A stretch of 64,000 nt of DNA from Isoetes taiwanensis (Eukaryota > Streptophyta > Lycopodiopsida > Isoetales > Isoetaceae), in contig JAJEKV010000005.1 of assembly GCA_021234155.1 (NCBI GenBank), forward strand, positions 19,146,089 to 19,210,088, read 5' to 3'. The position numbers and the translations under genes were made by a program. Under the pieces are notes generated by a model that did no database searches, had not been told where the DNA came from, and saw only the letters and a list, made by a program, of their open reading frames with translations. Shown piece after piece: positions 1-11,945 of this stretch; the stretch's first letter is position 1; every line of letters starts with the position of its first letter.

Positions 1-1994
1 TAGCTTATGTTGTCCACCACAATGATCTCGAACCAGAGGAACTCTGAGAAAATTCCAAATTCAACGCAACATCTTTTTTACTTTGGATAGGAATGCCGAA
101 CCAGAAAATCGATATCCATAAATAAAATTTAATTAAAACCTGAATTTACTAAACCACATGCAAAACCAAAGAAAAAATTTACTGCATCCAACTAGAAGCA
201 ATGCTGTCAATATTTTCTGGGGAGATGGTTGCGATCTTGGAATCCGTGGAGGCCAATGTAGTAAAGAAGAGATGATTGTACATGTTCATATGTTATGCTC
301 CCTGTAAGAGATGCATAGGCATGATAAAGTTTTTTCCTTTTTTTGATATTCTGCATTTCCATGCTTTAGGCTTCTTGTAAGGTTTGCATATGCATGCTCT
401 GTTTCTATTTGCTCTGAGAGTGTAGATAATTCGGGTGATTTAGTTCTTTTCATATGCGTAGTGACATCCTGGATGCCCTTGTCTAGGTGAGTACAGGCTC
501 TTGCCGATTTTCACTTCATGGATCTTTGTTTCCTTTCTTACCTATGTCATTCAAAAGGTATTTAGGACAATATGTTATTATGTTAGGTGGTACCATAGTT
601 CCACATTTCTAACAAATAAACATGGGGCGAATATTGTAGAGGTGTAAATTATTTTTGATAGCTCTTTTCTTTGAACTGATGAAATGCTTGAGTTTTTACA
701 TCCAACCCCGTTCTCTCCATTTTCTAATTTTTAATGTGCCAGTCTGCCCCATGGAGCAACTTTCAACTTAATTGTGTCTCTAGCTTTGTGTACACCCTAT
801 GAATGTTTTTCTCCCCTTGTTCCATGGTTCTCGACTTACTTATTTGCTTGTTTGGTTAGAGTGGGTATGCTTTTTCCCATTCTAGGCCATGTTGCGTGTG
901 TGAGGAGCGCTTGCAATTCAAATGGCTATTCATGAAGTTGCTTAAAAGGTTGTTAGTAAGTAGTCGTGTAACTGCTTCAATTTTTGGAGACATGTTATAA
1001 CAACTATGGTGCTACACATAAGGTATGGTTTTTTGAACGTGATTTTTCTTTACCATTACGGCATCATGTATCACCCATAGCTCCGAGTTGGTTCTCCACA
1101 TTTGTTCTTTTTATAGGGTGAACCTTGCACCTTATTGATCACCGACATATCCTCACTCCGTTGCTTCTAGGTCGGATAGTCTGGTTCTTCAGAGCACCAT
1201 CACTTTTCATATGTTTGCATGCATAATTTGTTTTTCATTCATTTTCCATTTTTTAGGTCTCTACTAACGTTTGCTTAAATTTCATCCATGTATAATTTTG
1301 TTTCTAAGTTCATTCTCTCTTATTCGTCGAATCGTTGGTCGTACTTTTAGGATCATCTATCATGCGCCATTACCAATCCATTGGTCTTCTGGCATTCGGA
1401 GGTTCGTTTGAGTTGCTTCCTCCAGGAGACATATGCCTAGAGGTCCTAGATATAACATACACAGGGCCGGGGGATTTCTAGGAGGTATTTTTGCATTTTG
1501 TATTGACTCTTATGGTTCCATTGTGAGAAGGCCATGGCATTTTTACCCTTTTGTACACGGGTGTTTTTCTTTTCTCAATAAGGTTGGGCAAATATTATGT
1601 TTAGCATATGGCACGTTGGGTCCCTTTTTTCTAGCTCTATATCATTTGGTATTTGTTGTGTTCCATGTTTCTAGTTCTGCAAGTTGCCTACTTCCTGGAG
1701 CGCCAGGTTGCTCAATTATCTCAAAATAACCATTACTGGTGCATGTTCTCAAGCTGTTTATGACAAATCGCATTAGTGTTTGGCATAGAAGTTATGCAAT
1801 CTGGTTTGGTAAGCCTATGGCATCTTGTATAGATATTACATTTTTTAAGGATATTATTGGCCTTATTTTGTAGGCTATGGTATCCATATTTATTCTATGC
1901 AATTTTGGTTTTTGATATTTATTATCTTTGGTCATGAGGTTTTTTCCGAGTTGTATTGCTCTTTGTTCCATTATGTTGTGATAGATTTCATTTT
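1..1994. other. AT-rich non-coding sequence
   Basis: I see no gene here. The reading frames are short and T-rich on the plus strand, with no recognisable protein motif. It could be intergenic or intronic DNA or very old repeat remains. Confidence 0.6.
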
Positions 1995-2011
1995 CATAGA
2001 TATACATTTTT
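1995..2011. repeat. Left target-site duplication of LINE fragment
   Basis: A 17-bp direct repeat, CATAGATATACATTTTT, occurs here and again at 2304-2320. The two copies exactly bracket a reverse-strand LINE tail, as expected from target-primed reverse transcription. Confidence 0.85.
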
Positions 2012-2303
2012 TTTTGAAGAACGTGTTTTACTTCATATTATACACTCAAAAGATTACAAAATACTTCAAGAAGTAAGAAATATCCCTGAAGCATCAATCA
2101 CTTTTAGATGATCACTCCATATTGGAAATTTAATACGATCAGGCCAATTGGAGATCTGAAAGCAATTATACAACTTCTTACGAATTTCTTGAAGTACCAC
2201 CTGAGAAGAAATATGCTTATCATAAAAGACCTTTCTTCGCCTTCGCTTCCATACACTCCATATTAGCCAAGACTTTGCCATGTGAAATGCATACATAGAT
2301 ATA
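2012..2303 (-). mobile_element. 5'-truncated LINE (3' end of ORF2 plus tail)
   Basis: The minus strand encodes a C-terminal LINE ORF2 remnant with the motif WLIWSVWKRRRRKVFYDKH, typical of the region after the zinc-finger-like domain of plant L1 reverse transcriptases. The 3' end (low coordinate) reads GTTCTTCAAAAA into a short A run. The insert is only about 290 bp and is flanked by perfect 17-bp duplications, so it is a classic 5'-truncated, non-functional insertion. Its 3' end resembles the tails at 10,096 and 30,077, which suggests a related LINE family. Confidence 0.85.
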
Positions 2304-2320
2304 CATAGATATACATTTTT
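2304..2320. repeat. Right target-site duplication of LINE fragment
   Basis: This is the second copy of the 17-bp direct repeat that brackets the LINE tail at 2012-2303. An extra partial ATACATAGAT unit lies just before it. Confidence 0.85.
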
Positions 2321-2841
2321 GTAGTGCATCTCTGTCTCATACGAGTATGGATTTACACTTAGGTTGTTGCATTGTAGATTTTGGTTCCTTACCCTTTTCT
2401 AGTATCTTGACAGGCTTATGCTTTTCCTGTTGTTTCTTGAAGTTGTTGGCTATGTTACTGCATTTTGTAATGTTATTTTTTATTCCTTTAATCCCATTTG
2501 CTCCAGAAGTTTAGCTTGTTGTGCCATGGCTCCAGCCGCACCTTTACTTCAACTGGAGTTCTGTCTTTTTCAGGCGCTCCTTGTCCTTACTTTCAAGTTG
2601 TTAAAATTTGGTTCCATTGTTGTTCTTCCTCATAAGTCTCATTTGTTATGGTTAAGTTTCTTCTCATGCTCCATTGGCTCCAATATGCTTCTTCAATGCT
2701 ATCAATCCTATAGATATGTTGGCCTTTCTGGCTATGTTGTTCCTTTACGGCGTAGTTTGGGCACTGGTCTTGTTGTGACGTGGGCTCCTGAATGTTCTAT
2801 TTATCATCTTCTGGCTTTGTGTTTTTTGACGGGCTGTTCCT

Positions 2842-3003
2842 ACCCTTTAATACTTTTGTCAACTTATTCCTCTTGAAATGCGCTCTTTGCAGGTTTATTA
2901 TTTCACTTTTCGTCTTTTCACCCTAAACCCTAAACCCTTTAATACTTTTGTCAACTTATTCCTCTTGAAATGCGCTCTTTGCAGATTTATTATTTCACTT
3001 TTC
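2842..3003. repeat. 70-bp direct duplication with telomere-like spacer
   Basis: Positions 2842-2911 are repeated at 2934-3003 with one visible mismatch (period 92 bp). The spacer contains CCCTAAACCCTAAACCC (2921-2937), identical to the plant telomere repeat. The sequence on either side (2321-2841) is T-rich and shows no gene that I can support. Confidence 0.8.
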
Positions 3004-3393
3004 ATATTGTCTTTGTTCTTCTGTTGTATAGTTCGATGTCATATAGTTTGTGCTCAAGCATGATTCTCGAGCTGCGACTCGCATGACACAACAACGCCCG
3101 AAAGAAGAGAACTTCCCGTCGATCCGAGATGAAGGCTCAAGAATTGCCCCATAGTGGAGGAATGCCGAGGTAGAAGCGAGACGAGAAGGATAGGAAGAGA
3201 TACGAGAAAGATAGGAAACGCCAGGAAGGGATGCACCAGGAAAGGTCAACGCAGGCCAAGGTAGAAGAGAACCGAGAACGATAAGAAACGCCAGGAAGGG
3301 ATACGCCAGGAAAGGTCAGGTCGAAGAGAAACAAGAATGATAGGAAATGCCACGAAAGGTCAACCCATGCAAGAGGAAGCCCCTCCTCTGCAT

Positions 3394-3909
3394 GAGAGCA
3401 TAGAACATAACCTGAAACACTGCTGATGGATGGATGGGGCTTTTCTATTCATCCAGTGTAATTACAATGGTAGAGTGGGTAGCTGCATATCGCAAGCTAC
3501 CCAAAAACAAAAAATCTGAGGGAATATCCGGTCCATAATAACACGGACCCCAAAATACAAAAATATATCATAGATGTTTGGCTAGTGTACCCGCCTAGGG
3601 CTTATCACGGGATTAAAAAACCCGCCCTTTCGGGTTTTCGAGGAAAAACCCTAGCGATAAGCCCTAGGTGATGGGGCTTAGACAACGCTCGGGCCGCTAA
3701 ACTTCCCAAAAACCCACGCTCCAAAAAGAAACCAACGCCGCGGCAACGCCTCAGATACGCATAAGACCACAAAACACAATAGAGAAGAACAAAAACCTCG
3801 AAAAAGCGAGGGGCTGATTAAAGCGCGTGCCACACGAACAACATATATAAACAAAATACTTAAGGGAGGGAGGGAGGGAGAGCATAGAACATAACCTGAA
3901 ACACTGCTG
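3394..3909. repeat. 32-bp direct repeat inside copy A
   Basis: A 32-bp sequence beginning GAGAGCATAGAACATAACC occurs at 3394-3425 and again at 3878-3909, bracketing the structured core. The second copy follows a short (GGGA)n run. Internal recombination or a nested insertion within the element would explain it. Confidence 0.75.
3595..3667. other. Conserved stem-loop core, copy 1
   Basis: The outer arms CTAGGGCTTATC (3595-3606) and GATAAGCCCTAG (3656-3667) are perfectly complementary. Inside, AAAACCCG (3617-3624) pairs with CGGGTTTT (3631-3638) around a CCCTTT loop, followed by TCGAGGAAAAACCCT. The same core recurs at 22,762-22,836 and, on the other strand, at 7259-7335, with different but still complementary outer arms. 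Function is unknown. Confidence 0.7.
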
Positions 3910-4067
3910 GGCGAAGAGAAAGCGCCGATGAGAAGCTGAAGGCGAATGCAGGAAGAAATAGCGATCCCCTAACCGGATGAGAGGCCCGAAATGCATGCAA
4001 TGCATGCAGGCAACGCATGCAACTCTTGCATGCTCGTCTGGCTCGAGAATCGCGATCCGTCGGATCG

Positions 4068-6723
4068 ATCTGCATTATTTATTGCCTCACAATAGACTTT
4101 GATAGGCAGGGCATGGTTATACTTTTATTTGCTAGCAAGATTGATATGTGATTTGATCAGTCTTTTCAATTTTTCTTTTTTTCTTTTTTTTTTGTATGAG
4201 TTAATTACGATAGCCCTCTAGTGGTTCTGAGGGTGTCATGTTTTTCTTGCTTTATTTCCGGTGGTTCATTTTTTGTCTGACTACCTTACTTCATGTTGGT
4301 TCATTTCATAGCTTGTCTAGTCTCATTGATCACATTAAACGCTACTTTGTCGTTACATTTACTTCATTATTATCTATCTATCCATCCATCCATCCATCCA
4401 TTTGGATGGTTGGCATTACTGCATTGTTATTCTCATATCCTTTTGTCGTTGTGACATTCGTTGAATTTGTTTGCGATGTTCTGACTCATTGTCCCATTAC
4501 TATTATAACTTTCCCGCTCAGTTTAGTATGTTTCCTAGGTTTGATCCGATTCCTTCTTTCTTCTTTTTTTTTCGGTCTCGAGTTTGGTTCCTTTAAAATG
4601 CTTTTACATATTATATTTTCATTGCCTCTTTTGTCCCACTTATTTCTTGTTTCTGCTCTGCATGTTTCATTTGTCCGCTCTTGTTATTCCTTTTTTCTCT
4701 GTTTTCCACATACTATTAGTTCCTGTTCTCGTTTGTGTTTCCTTTGTCAATTAGTCTTAGATTCTCATTTAGTGCTTTTTAGTTCAATTTTGTTTTGATA
4801 TTAGTTCAATTTTTTGTTTAGTTCGCTCTATGTATTTTAGTGTCAGATTCTCATTTAGTTTTTTATGTTCATTTTTAGGCATTTTTTCTATGTACTCCTT
4901 TTGCTCTATATATTCATCAAGTTCCTTCTTAGTTCACTCTCCTTGTTTATTCTTTAACCTCTTGAATCGCCTTGGTTCCTTTTTCTATTTACCTAGTTGC
5001 TCCAGTTCGTTATTTGTCCTTTCAATTTAGTTTAACGCTTGAAATGACTTGGCTCTTTTGCTCTTATTTGTTCTGTCTAGCCCCTGTAGTCAACTTGATT
5101 TTGGTTGCCTTGTTCTTCTTTACCCCGTTGATCCCATGTGCCTCTCGTCTCCCTTACTCATTTCACTTCATTTGCTCCACATTTGTTTTGCCATCTATTC
5201 TATTTCCACTCATGTCGTTAGTCCCTTCCCCCCCTTTCTCCAATCGTTCTAGCTTGTTCCATTCGTTTGGTTTGTTCCTCTATTTATCCATTTTCTCTAG
5301 GTTCCTCTTTTGTCCTTTCATTTCAGTTGCTCATTTCGCCTCTTCCATCGTTTTAGTTCTTCTGTTCCTTATTTGTCCATCTCCTTTGTTTGTGTAGCTC
5401 TTCTCCTTATTTTCCTTGGTTCTCTTGGCATTTATTTGAGGCTCCACAATAGGCCTGATAGGAAGAATTTTACCACAGAATCCCGAATGGATTAAGTAGG
5501 AAGAATTAGCACATTTGAAGCAATCACCATGCTAGAAGCCATCATAAGATGATGTCTTTGTACTATGGTCAAAGCAACCTCGACCTCTTCCTCTTCACAA
5601 ACAGAAGGATACGAGCGTCCGCCTTCAAATCAACCAGTACTAGAGGGCATGGCCCTCTTCCCATCCGCTGCAACTACTACAGGAATTCAGCTACAATCAT
5701 GGAGCCCTCCATATCTTAAAGCTCAAATCGAAATATGTACTTGGAAGAACAAGGCCTTTCAGCACAGATACTTCCGATCAAAAGAGCACCCCTAAGATTC
5801 CACTCTCTTCTCGTGCTCATGGTAATAAAGGGCTTGTGATCCTTTTCCATGTGATAAACAGGTACTAAAGAAAACAACTCCCGTCTTCCCACTTGCAAGA
5901 TACTATGAGTAAGCATAAAAGAAATGACCTTCGGGTCTAAAGTACCTGTCACCCCATTCTAATAACTGCCTCACCCTCTTCGTTACAGCAGAAGTACTAT
6001 GGACCATACCTGTTTTTCCTAGAAGAGTAAAAGCAAGGGATTCATACTTTCCTGAAGTGAAGAGTACTACAGAAGAAAGCTTGTTGCATTTCCAAAAAAA
6101 ATCATCATATACCTGCTTCCAACTAGATGTTGCAGCCCCTAAGGATCATGGCAACCACTGCAGGAACATGGCAAAGGAAAAAAATGCCATAGGTCTCCCG
6201 TCCAATGACAAAATGTCTTTCCCCTGCTAAGCCTTGGCCGGCAATGACCCCTCCTCTCTAGCTGGGATGGAGATGGGGTGATCCTAAACGCTTACAAGCT
6301 AACCGCAAAAGCTCAATCCAACAAAAGCTAACCGCATGCTACAGTGAGTGCAGCAAGTCTAGACACTGCCCAAAACTAAAAGATATCACTGAAATCTGCC
6401 CTTAAAGCTCTAACAACAGTTTTAAGAAGTCTCCTATCTGTTAGACTAGCTGGTGCTCAACCCAAATCACTTAGATGAAGCATAATATCTCTACTGACCT
6501 GATCAAAATCTCAAAACAAAGGATAACATCACCAGTGGTGGCAGCATTTATCTCGGTGGAATGAATCTGTATTGTTGAAGTTGCTTATTTTCCTACTAGT
6601 CGGTTAATCATTTGTATGTTTGTCTATTTTTCTATACTTCTCGGATCGCCCTACAGTCCCTGATATCCCCCATGTTTTCTTTCTATTCTCTCTGAAGGTG
6701 TATATGTTCTTACTTTTCATTTT
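4068..6723. other. Pyrimidine-rich and low-complexity sequence, no gene
   Basis: Positions 4150-5450 are strongly T/C-rich on the plus strand, with a (CATC)n microsatellite near 4374-4402 and degenerate 'TTAGTTCAATTTT' type duplications near 4780-4850. The open frames here are products of base composition. 5450-6720 shows short frames on both strands with no recognised family. Confidence 0.55.
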
Positions 6724-6953
6724 TTCCTCGGCATGGCATTGTAGCCTCCGAGGCTTACTTATCATTTCATTCTTTCTCGGCGTGGCACTGTAGCATCTGG
6801 GATGTAATTTCGTCTTCATTTTCTCTCGGCTTGGTAATGTAGTCTCCGAGATATCACTAATTGGATGTTTTTTTCCGCGATAGTCATTCCGCGGATCGTT
6901 CCTAATTGGTCGGCTGCTGTTTCTTTCTCGGCATGGCCTTAGAGCCTCTGGAC
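6724..6953. repeat. Degenerate tandem repeat, ~49-bp period
   Basis: The unit TTTCTCGGCATGGCATTGTA plus GCCTCCGAG occurs at about 6724, 6773 and 6821, and again at 6924 after one more strongly decayed unit. Spacing is about 49 bp, then about 103 bp. There is no coding meaning. Confidence 0.75.
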
Positions 6954-7258
6954 CTTATTATTCTTTTGAAACTATATTCTACTGATGCGCAAGGCACCTA
7001 AATCCCTGATGGGTCATTTCTCTTTTAGCCTTCATTCTGCAGGTTACTTTTGGGGAGTATCTTGGTTGTCACAGTACTCGCGAGGGGTCATGCTTCATCC
7101 TTGGAGAGCTTCGTCATCCTGTTTATCGGAGATTTATTGGATAACAGATGCTAGCAGTCGAGCATCCCCTTTTGGATGCTTCAACTCTTTGTTTGACGAC
7201 CACGTAATTCAAGTTATCTCCATTTTGGTTCGGGCACTGCAGGCATGTCGAGAACGTT

Positions 7259-7335
7259 GGCGGCTGTTTCTCATCAGGGTTTCCCTCGAAAACCCCGAAG
7301 GGCAGGGCTTTTCATCTCAATGAGAAGCTGTCGCC
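7259..7335 (-). other. Conserved stem-loop core, copy 3
   Basis: Arms 7259-7274 (GGCGGCTGTTTCTCAT) and 7320-7335 (ATGAGAAGCTGTCGCC) pair with few mismatches. Read on the minus strand, the enclosed sequence has the same core as copies 1 and 2 (GCCCTTCGGGGTTTTCGAGG followed by AAACCCT). The outer stem differs completely in sequence from the other copies but keeps complementarity. No inverted element ends are obvious around it. Confidence 0.65.
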
Positions 7336-7339
7336 AGTC

Positions 7340-9236
7340 TTCTCACCTTTGCTTAACCTACGCGACAGATGATTCATCTTTTACCTTGTATTCTTTATTT
7401 GTCGTCATGCTCTCGATGATTATCTAGTTTTGGAGCATTTCTCAAAGCTTTTCAAAAACTTCTACCCCGAGTACGGGGAACCAAATTGTACTCAGTGGCC
7501 AATTGGTTGTATCATAGAACCCATCCTAGGAATGCAATAAAAATGAAGATTTCACCCATGTGTCTTTAGCTAAAATGTCTATGTTTATGGAAGACCCTTT
7601 TTGTTTGTGTTTCTGTCAAAAAATGAAAAAGCAAAAATCAATTATAAGCAACCACAACAATAAAATTTGAAATTTCTGTGTTACCCGCAATTAGCTCTGC
7701 GGGTTTGTTGTGAGGGTACAATAAAAACAGAGATGGTGTGTGAGCTACCTACCGGATCTAACAAACACAGTTTCTTTTATTCGTAAACATGACTTTTACG
7801 GCCAATCCCTCTTCTATGACCGATTTCTTTTGCAAAAAACTCTTTATATTTTCATCCATTGTATAATGGGGTCTCAGCTTTGTTTGAGAGCTTTTTGCTT
7901 TGCCAATGATTAAAATGCATAATTTTTTGAGTTGCCTCTAAGGGGGCAAACCTTCGTTCATGTGGGGTTTGTGGCATATTCTATGTATATGCTGATATGT
8001 CTTCGAAATATGCCATAAACCGCTCCAAATCTATTATCGGCTATAAACTGGCAATCACTTCTGCTGCTACAGCTACTCTGAAAACCGGGTAATCGCAATA
8101 GTGCCCATAGATTTCGAGGCATTATCTCTGCCTCCTTATGTGTTGGTTGTAGATTTGTAACTATCCCCTAAGTCAATGGCAGAAGGGATTCATCATAGGT
8201 CTGCTGTTTGAAGCAGGCTTCATAGCCTAGGCATGCATATCAAGTTGGAGATGGCGGCTGATTTGCTTCCTTTTAGAACTTCATATGGTACAGACCTTCC
8301 ATTACGCAGCCTGGTGTAGGTAAGGCTTTTATTTCCTGAGACAATATATGTATAGGCTATCGTCTTAGCCACCAGAACACAATGGGGAAAGAGTAATAGT
8401 ATGTGTGTAGGCTATCATTTAAGCCACCAGTACTACGAGATAAATGAATATGCGATTTGCTTTGAGACTGCTCTGCTCTCTCTACACCTTTCAATTCTTA
8501 TTGGAGTTTACCAGAATGTACGAGTTTGAGAAGACATGCCACTTTCATCCCTCCATGATGACCGTAAGATACTGTCTCTTCTATACTACCTTTCTTCCAA
8601 CTTTCTTTATGTTACTTGATTCTATTTACAAAGCTTAAATGCGGTACAGATGTCAATATTGACATTTGCATCAAGGCTTCATCCATTTGACATTTGAATC
8701 CGAGGACAGACATGATATTTACCTCCCATTGCCCATCCTGCTGATCAGCCATATGCAGAAAAATTGCTAAACAATTTGGACTTGCTACCTCCTAGGTTTT
8801 GCTATCATTAAGTTGCTTAAAGATCTACTATGGGCATAACACTATTTCTATACAAACTGTTCAAGCTCCTACATTTATTTGCCATATTCATTTTTATTGC
8901 AAGTTATCAATTTTGGTTTGCTCAAATTGTTGTAGATACATCATATTTGCTTTGGTTTCTCAGAAAAACATGGTGTGCTTTGTGTTACCGTTGTGACCTT
9001 TTTCTTAGTTTTTTGTGTATCATTTCGACTTCTTTCAACAGGAAAGTCCTGACATCTTTATGGATTCTTTGATCTGCAACATAGGCTAAGGATGCCTTAA
9101 GCTTTTAGTCTTTGACAAAGAGGTTTGTTACAGCTTTAAAATGTGATTATCTTGTGCCATGCAGAGGTTCAATTATATTGGATAGTGCAACCCTTAATTG
9201 CCAAATGAGTATATGATAGTCAAGCCACTTTAGCAG
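7340..9236. other. AT-rich non-coding sequence
   Basis: No gene seen. A small duplicated motif (TAGGCTATC...AGCCACCAG) occurs near 8350 and 8405. The open frames near 8444-9072 are hydrophobic, T-rich and unsupported. Confidence 0.5.
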
Positions 9237-9384
9237 GTTCCAAGCACTATATTTATTGAATCTGTCAACTCCCTTCCCCTGGATGACATACCTCATTTGG
9301 GAGCTTTCAACTCCTCAGGAAGCTTCCCATATCCAACTATAGATTTGTTTGTGGAATCTGTGGGGAGCATCGAAAATATTGCTG
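9237..9384 (+). CDS. Candidate internal exon, unidentified protein
   Basis: An open segment is bounded by an acceptor (TTTAGCAG before 9237) and a donor (GTAATT at 9385). It would encode a peptide that includes IFIESVNSLPLDDIPHLGAF and later DLFVESVGSIENIAG, which looks protein-like rather than random. Length is 148 bp, with no start codon of its own. I do not recognise the family. It may belong to the same transcript as 12,717-12,800 and 13,922-14,136, or be a captured fragment. Confidence 0.35.
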
Positions 9385-10095
9385 GTAATTACTCAGACAA
9401 TACACCACATAATTTGCTTACTTTCTCAATAACCTACTTTGCACATTTTAACATGCTTTTCTTCTTGTCTTAAGAGGATTTGGTTGCTGATATTTTGTGT
9501 TGTCTTGCCCGTGTGGGCTTACATACAAATGGCAGCAGAACTTCGCAGTTGGTTTTGGTTTGCTGAACATGGGGTAGTTGTGCATAATGTAACTGGAAAT
9601 CGCTTCTGTGAAAGAATTGGAGGCAGCACAAGAGCAATCATGGTAAAGCTCATCTTAGTTAGTAAGCCCAAGCATGTTTTAATAGCGTTTGCTCTACTTG
9701 CAGTGACGTATATTGTGGATTTTCGAGTGGTTAGATATTATGAGAAATGCCATGATCCTGATTGTCGAGGTGAGAAAAGGTTTGTCACATTGATATTGGA
9801 ATTTACTTCTCACAAGGTAAATCAAATTTTCAGGATACAAGTCACCTTTGAGACCTATCCCCCGAGACATCATTCCTGCAGAATATCCACTTTCCACGAT
9901 GACACAACACAAAATTCAAATTGAGGAAACAAGAATGCTTTATGATGGTGTATGTTTGGAGGATCATTCCAACTTTGAGATTAAGCAAACCAAAATGCAA
10001 TGTAATGATCAGAGAGGGTGTTCAGACAACCCACCATTCGATATGCCAAGGAGCTTCGTGTGGTAAAATATCGTTAGCTTTCAGATTTCATGTTT

Positions 10096-10760
10096 TTTGA
10101 GGGACGACAAAAATTTATATTATAGAGAAAATGAAGTACATCGTAAAGGAATAGATGAGGTGGAGATAGTCTCCCCAAATCCTATCCTTCTCCTCATCTG
10201 GTAATGTAGAAACTTGAAATTGATTGTACAACCTGAACTTAACCTCCTGGACTTAACCTCCTGAAGCAATGAGTGAGCAGTACAGAACTTTCCTCTAAAG
10301 ATGAGCTGATTTCTTCTCTTCCAGATGACCCAACAAATGTTAGCCCTACAGATATTAAAGGCAAGCTTCTTCAAGCGAGGCCAATTTGCAGGAAACAAAC
10401 CCAACAGCAAGTGTTGACTGTTAGGGCGATGGCAAAAACAAGTACGCGTCCATTCCCAAATACACTGAATGTCAGGACAAAGGTATAGAAGCAATGCTCA
10501 ATGGTTTAGGACAAAGGTATAGAAGCAATGCTCAATGGTTTCTAGGGCAGACTTACAAACTTGGCATAAAGGGCTCACGATTGGTTTGAAAGTGTGCACT
10601 CTAGCGTTCGTTCGAAGAGCTCGATGAGCAATCTGCCAAAGACTGCTTTAGGGGATGCCTTTACACCAAACAGAACTCCATACTTTTGAAGAACTCCATA
10701 CCTTTGAAAAGTGAGCCTCTTCCATCGTAAGATGCCAATGTGGAGAGGGCGGTTGAGGTC
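10096..10760 (-). mobile_element. 5'-truncated LINE tail (zinc-finger region of ORF2)
   Basis: In broken frames the minus strand encodes the post-RT region: WQIAHRALRTNARVH, then the zinc-knuckle-like CQVCKSALETIEHCF (near 10,500-10,560), then ANICWVIWKRRNQLIFRGKF (near 10,300). The 3' tail ends GTCGTCCCTCAAAAAA at 10,096. Reverse transcriptase and endonuclease are absent. It directly abuts the ABCC fragment. Confidence 0.8.
10474..10541. repeat. 34-bp perfect tandem duplication in LINE tail
   Basis: Positions 10474-10507 are repeated exactly at 10508-10541. The duplication lies within the zinc-finger-like coding part of the LINE fragment and shifts its frame. Confidence 0.85.
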
Positions 10761-10889
10761 TGGATGCATCAGGTATGCATTACTTTTTTGGACAAATCGT
10801 TAAACGAAAGAAATACCTGAAGGCAAGCACCAGATCTTGTGCTCAATATTTGTCCATCTTTGGTCTCTATTGCTTTGTTTGGGCATGTG

Positions 10890-11108
10890 TTCTCACAAAC
10901 ACTGATCACAGTCTCACAAGCTGCTGCTTCCCTTGATAGACTAAACATGTACATGCAGTGCACTGAATTAGATAGATCAGCTATCATGCGGGTACATGCT
11001 GGAATCTATGCGGTGGAGATTGAAAATGGTTCCTTTTTCTGGGAAGAAGAGAATATAAAGCCTAACCTTGATGACATTAATATCAAGATTAAGCCTGGTT
11101 CTCTGAAT
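10890..11108 (+). pseudogene. ABCC (MRP-type) ABC transporter fragment
   Basis: The translation contains FSQTLITVSQAAASLDRL, then AVEIENGSFFWEEENIKPNL and DDINIKIKPGSLN. This matches the end of the second membrane domain and the linker into a nucleotide-binding domain of plant ABCC transporters, normally followed by the Walker A loop. The Walker A sequence is missing: after KPGSLN the frame runs into an alanine/serine-rich stretch. It is therefore a fragment of about 70 residues from a protein of about 1,500. ABCC proteins export glutathione conjugates and similar substrates, usually at the vacuolar membrane. No neighbouring ABCC exons were found. Confidence 0.75.
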
Positions 11109-11518
11109 GCAGCAGCGATATATTCTGCAGCAGCAAATTCAGGAGTATCAGGTGGCCCAGAAGTGTGGATTAAAATGCTGTCCAACCAAGTTGTCATGTT
11201 CCTTTCTCAATCATGGTGTCTAAATTTATATTCATCTGCCTCTGAGCAATCTAAGGTAAAATCACTGGAAAATGATAAAATTTGGTTTGATCCCAATGCC
11301 ACATTATTTTTATGCATCCTAGATTCAGTAAGTCCAGGGAGTTTTTTGTACTCTGGATACGCTTTACAAAAGTTCTCACTGTCCTAATAGGGTTTTGAGC
11401 CAATGAACCAGAGCAACAATTATCTGATGGCATCCCATATATGTGCTGGAGCTCATCTACATGTGGGACTGGGGCAGAGGTGGTCCTAGGAGAAGCCTAT
11501 ATTTCACGCAGGAGCTGC

Positions 11519-11863
11519 TTACTTCATGTTTATCCGTGATAAAATCCGCTTCCCATATGGACTGCTGCGTATGGCTGCAAGATGAGCACAGCATGCAAGG
11601 CACCATAATTGAAACACGAGAAACTTAAAAGTTACACTCAAATCAGAATAAATACTTGTAACAAGCAACTTCACAATACCTCTGTGCTTGTTAAAGCACA
11701 CTGAAACATAGTTCGCAAATGGATCCTGCAGGAACTGGTCCAGTAACGAACTAGTCATGAGCACATTAACAATACAAGCATGCCCCTCGCCCTCCTTCAG
11801 GCATTTCTCAACTACATTACTGCTGAACTTCTGCATAGAGAGGACGACAAAATTTCCCTCCAA
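11519..11863 (-). pseudogene. Pumilio/PUF RNA-binding repeat fragment
   Basis: The minus strand encodes LEGNFVVLSMQKFSSNVVEK (from 11,863), then LLDQFLQDPFANYV, and after a short intron-like gap AIRSSPYGKRILSR (about 11,578-11,522). These are the hallmark residues of the last PUF repeats of plant Pumilio proteins (SMQKFSSNVVEKCL, LLQDPYANYV, SPYGKRIL). A one-base shift lies after ANYV. A GT donor near 11,679 and an AG acceptor near 11,580 suggest that one intron was retained, so this is a genomic fragment rather than a processed copy. It lies on the strand opposite to its neighbours. Confidence 0.8.
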
Positions 11864-11945
11864 ACATGTCAAGACCTCCATTGAAGCCCAGGGTCAGCGA
11901 GGTATACTTTGGCTGTTGATGTTAAGAATATAGTAGCACGACACT

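Larger units (their letters stand above)
3062..4067. mobile_element. Non-autonomous element with inverted ends and terminal hairpin (copy A)
   Basis: The left end GATTCTCGAGC (3062-3072) is the exact inverted complement of GCTCGAGAATC (4041-4051). This is followed at once by the hairpin CGATCCG-T-CGGATCG (4053-4067). The interior is shared with the copies at 22.55-23.63 kb: the CGACTCGCATG start, a 'gcgcccga' segment, a structured core (3595-3667) and ATGCATGC-rich sequence before the right end. It carries no coding capacity that I can support. Asymmetric inverted ends plus a 3' hairpin recall Helitron2/Helentron-type elements; that class is inference, and a MITE-like DNA transposon is the alternative. 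Confidence 0.6.

Noticed and set aside
2418-2876. 152-aa plus-strand ORF
   Set aside because: Hydrophobic, T-rich low-complexity composition; no family motif and it overlaps a repeat.
4238-5495. Several F/S/L-rich ORFs including one of 186 aa
   Set aside because: Explained by the pyrimidine-rich strand and microsatellite content.
5565-5952. Overlapping plus and minus ORFs near 5.6-5.95 kb
   Set aside because: Neither translation matches a family I know, and the neighbouring sequence gives no exon structure.
7259-7335. Hammerhead-like CUGAUGAG and GAAAC in stem-loop copy 3
   Set aside because: There is no stem II between the two motifs and no cleavage-site arrangement, and the other two copies of the core lack CUGAUGA.
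9439-9924. 161-aa plus-strand ORF with a hydrophobic start
   Set aside because: No recognisable motif or splice support; a chance frame cannot be excluded.
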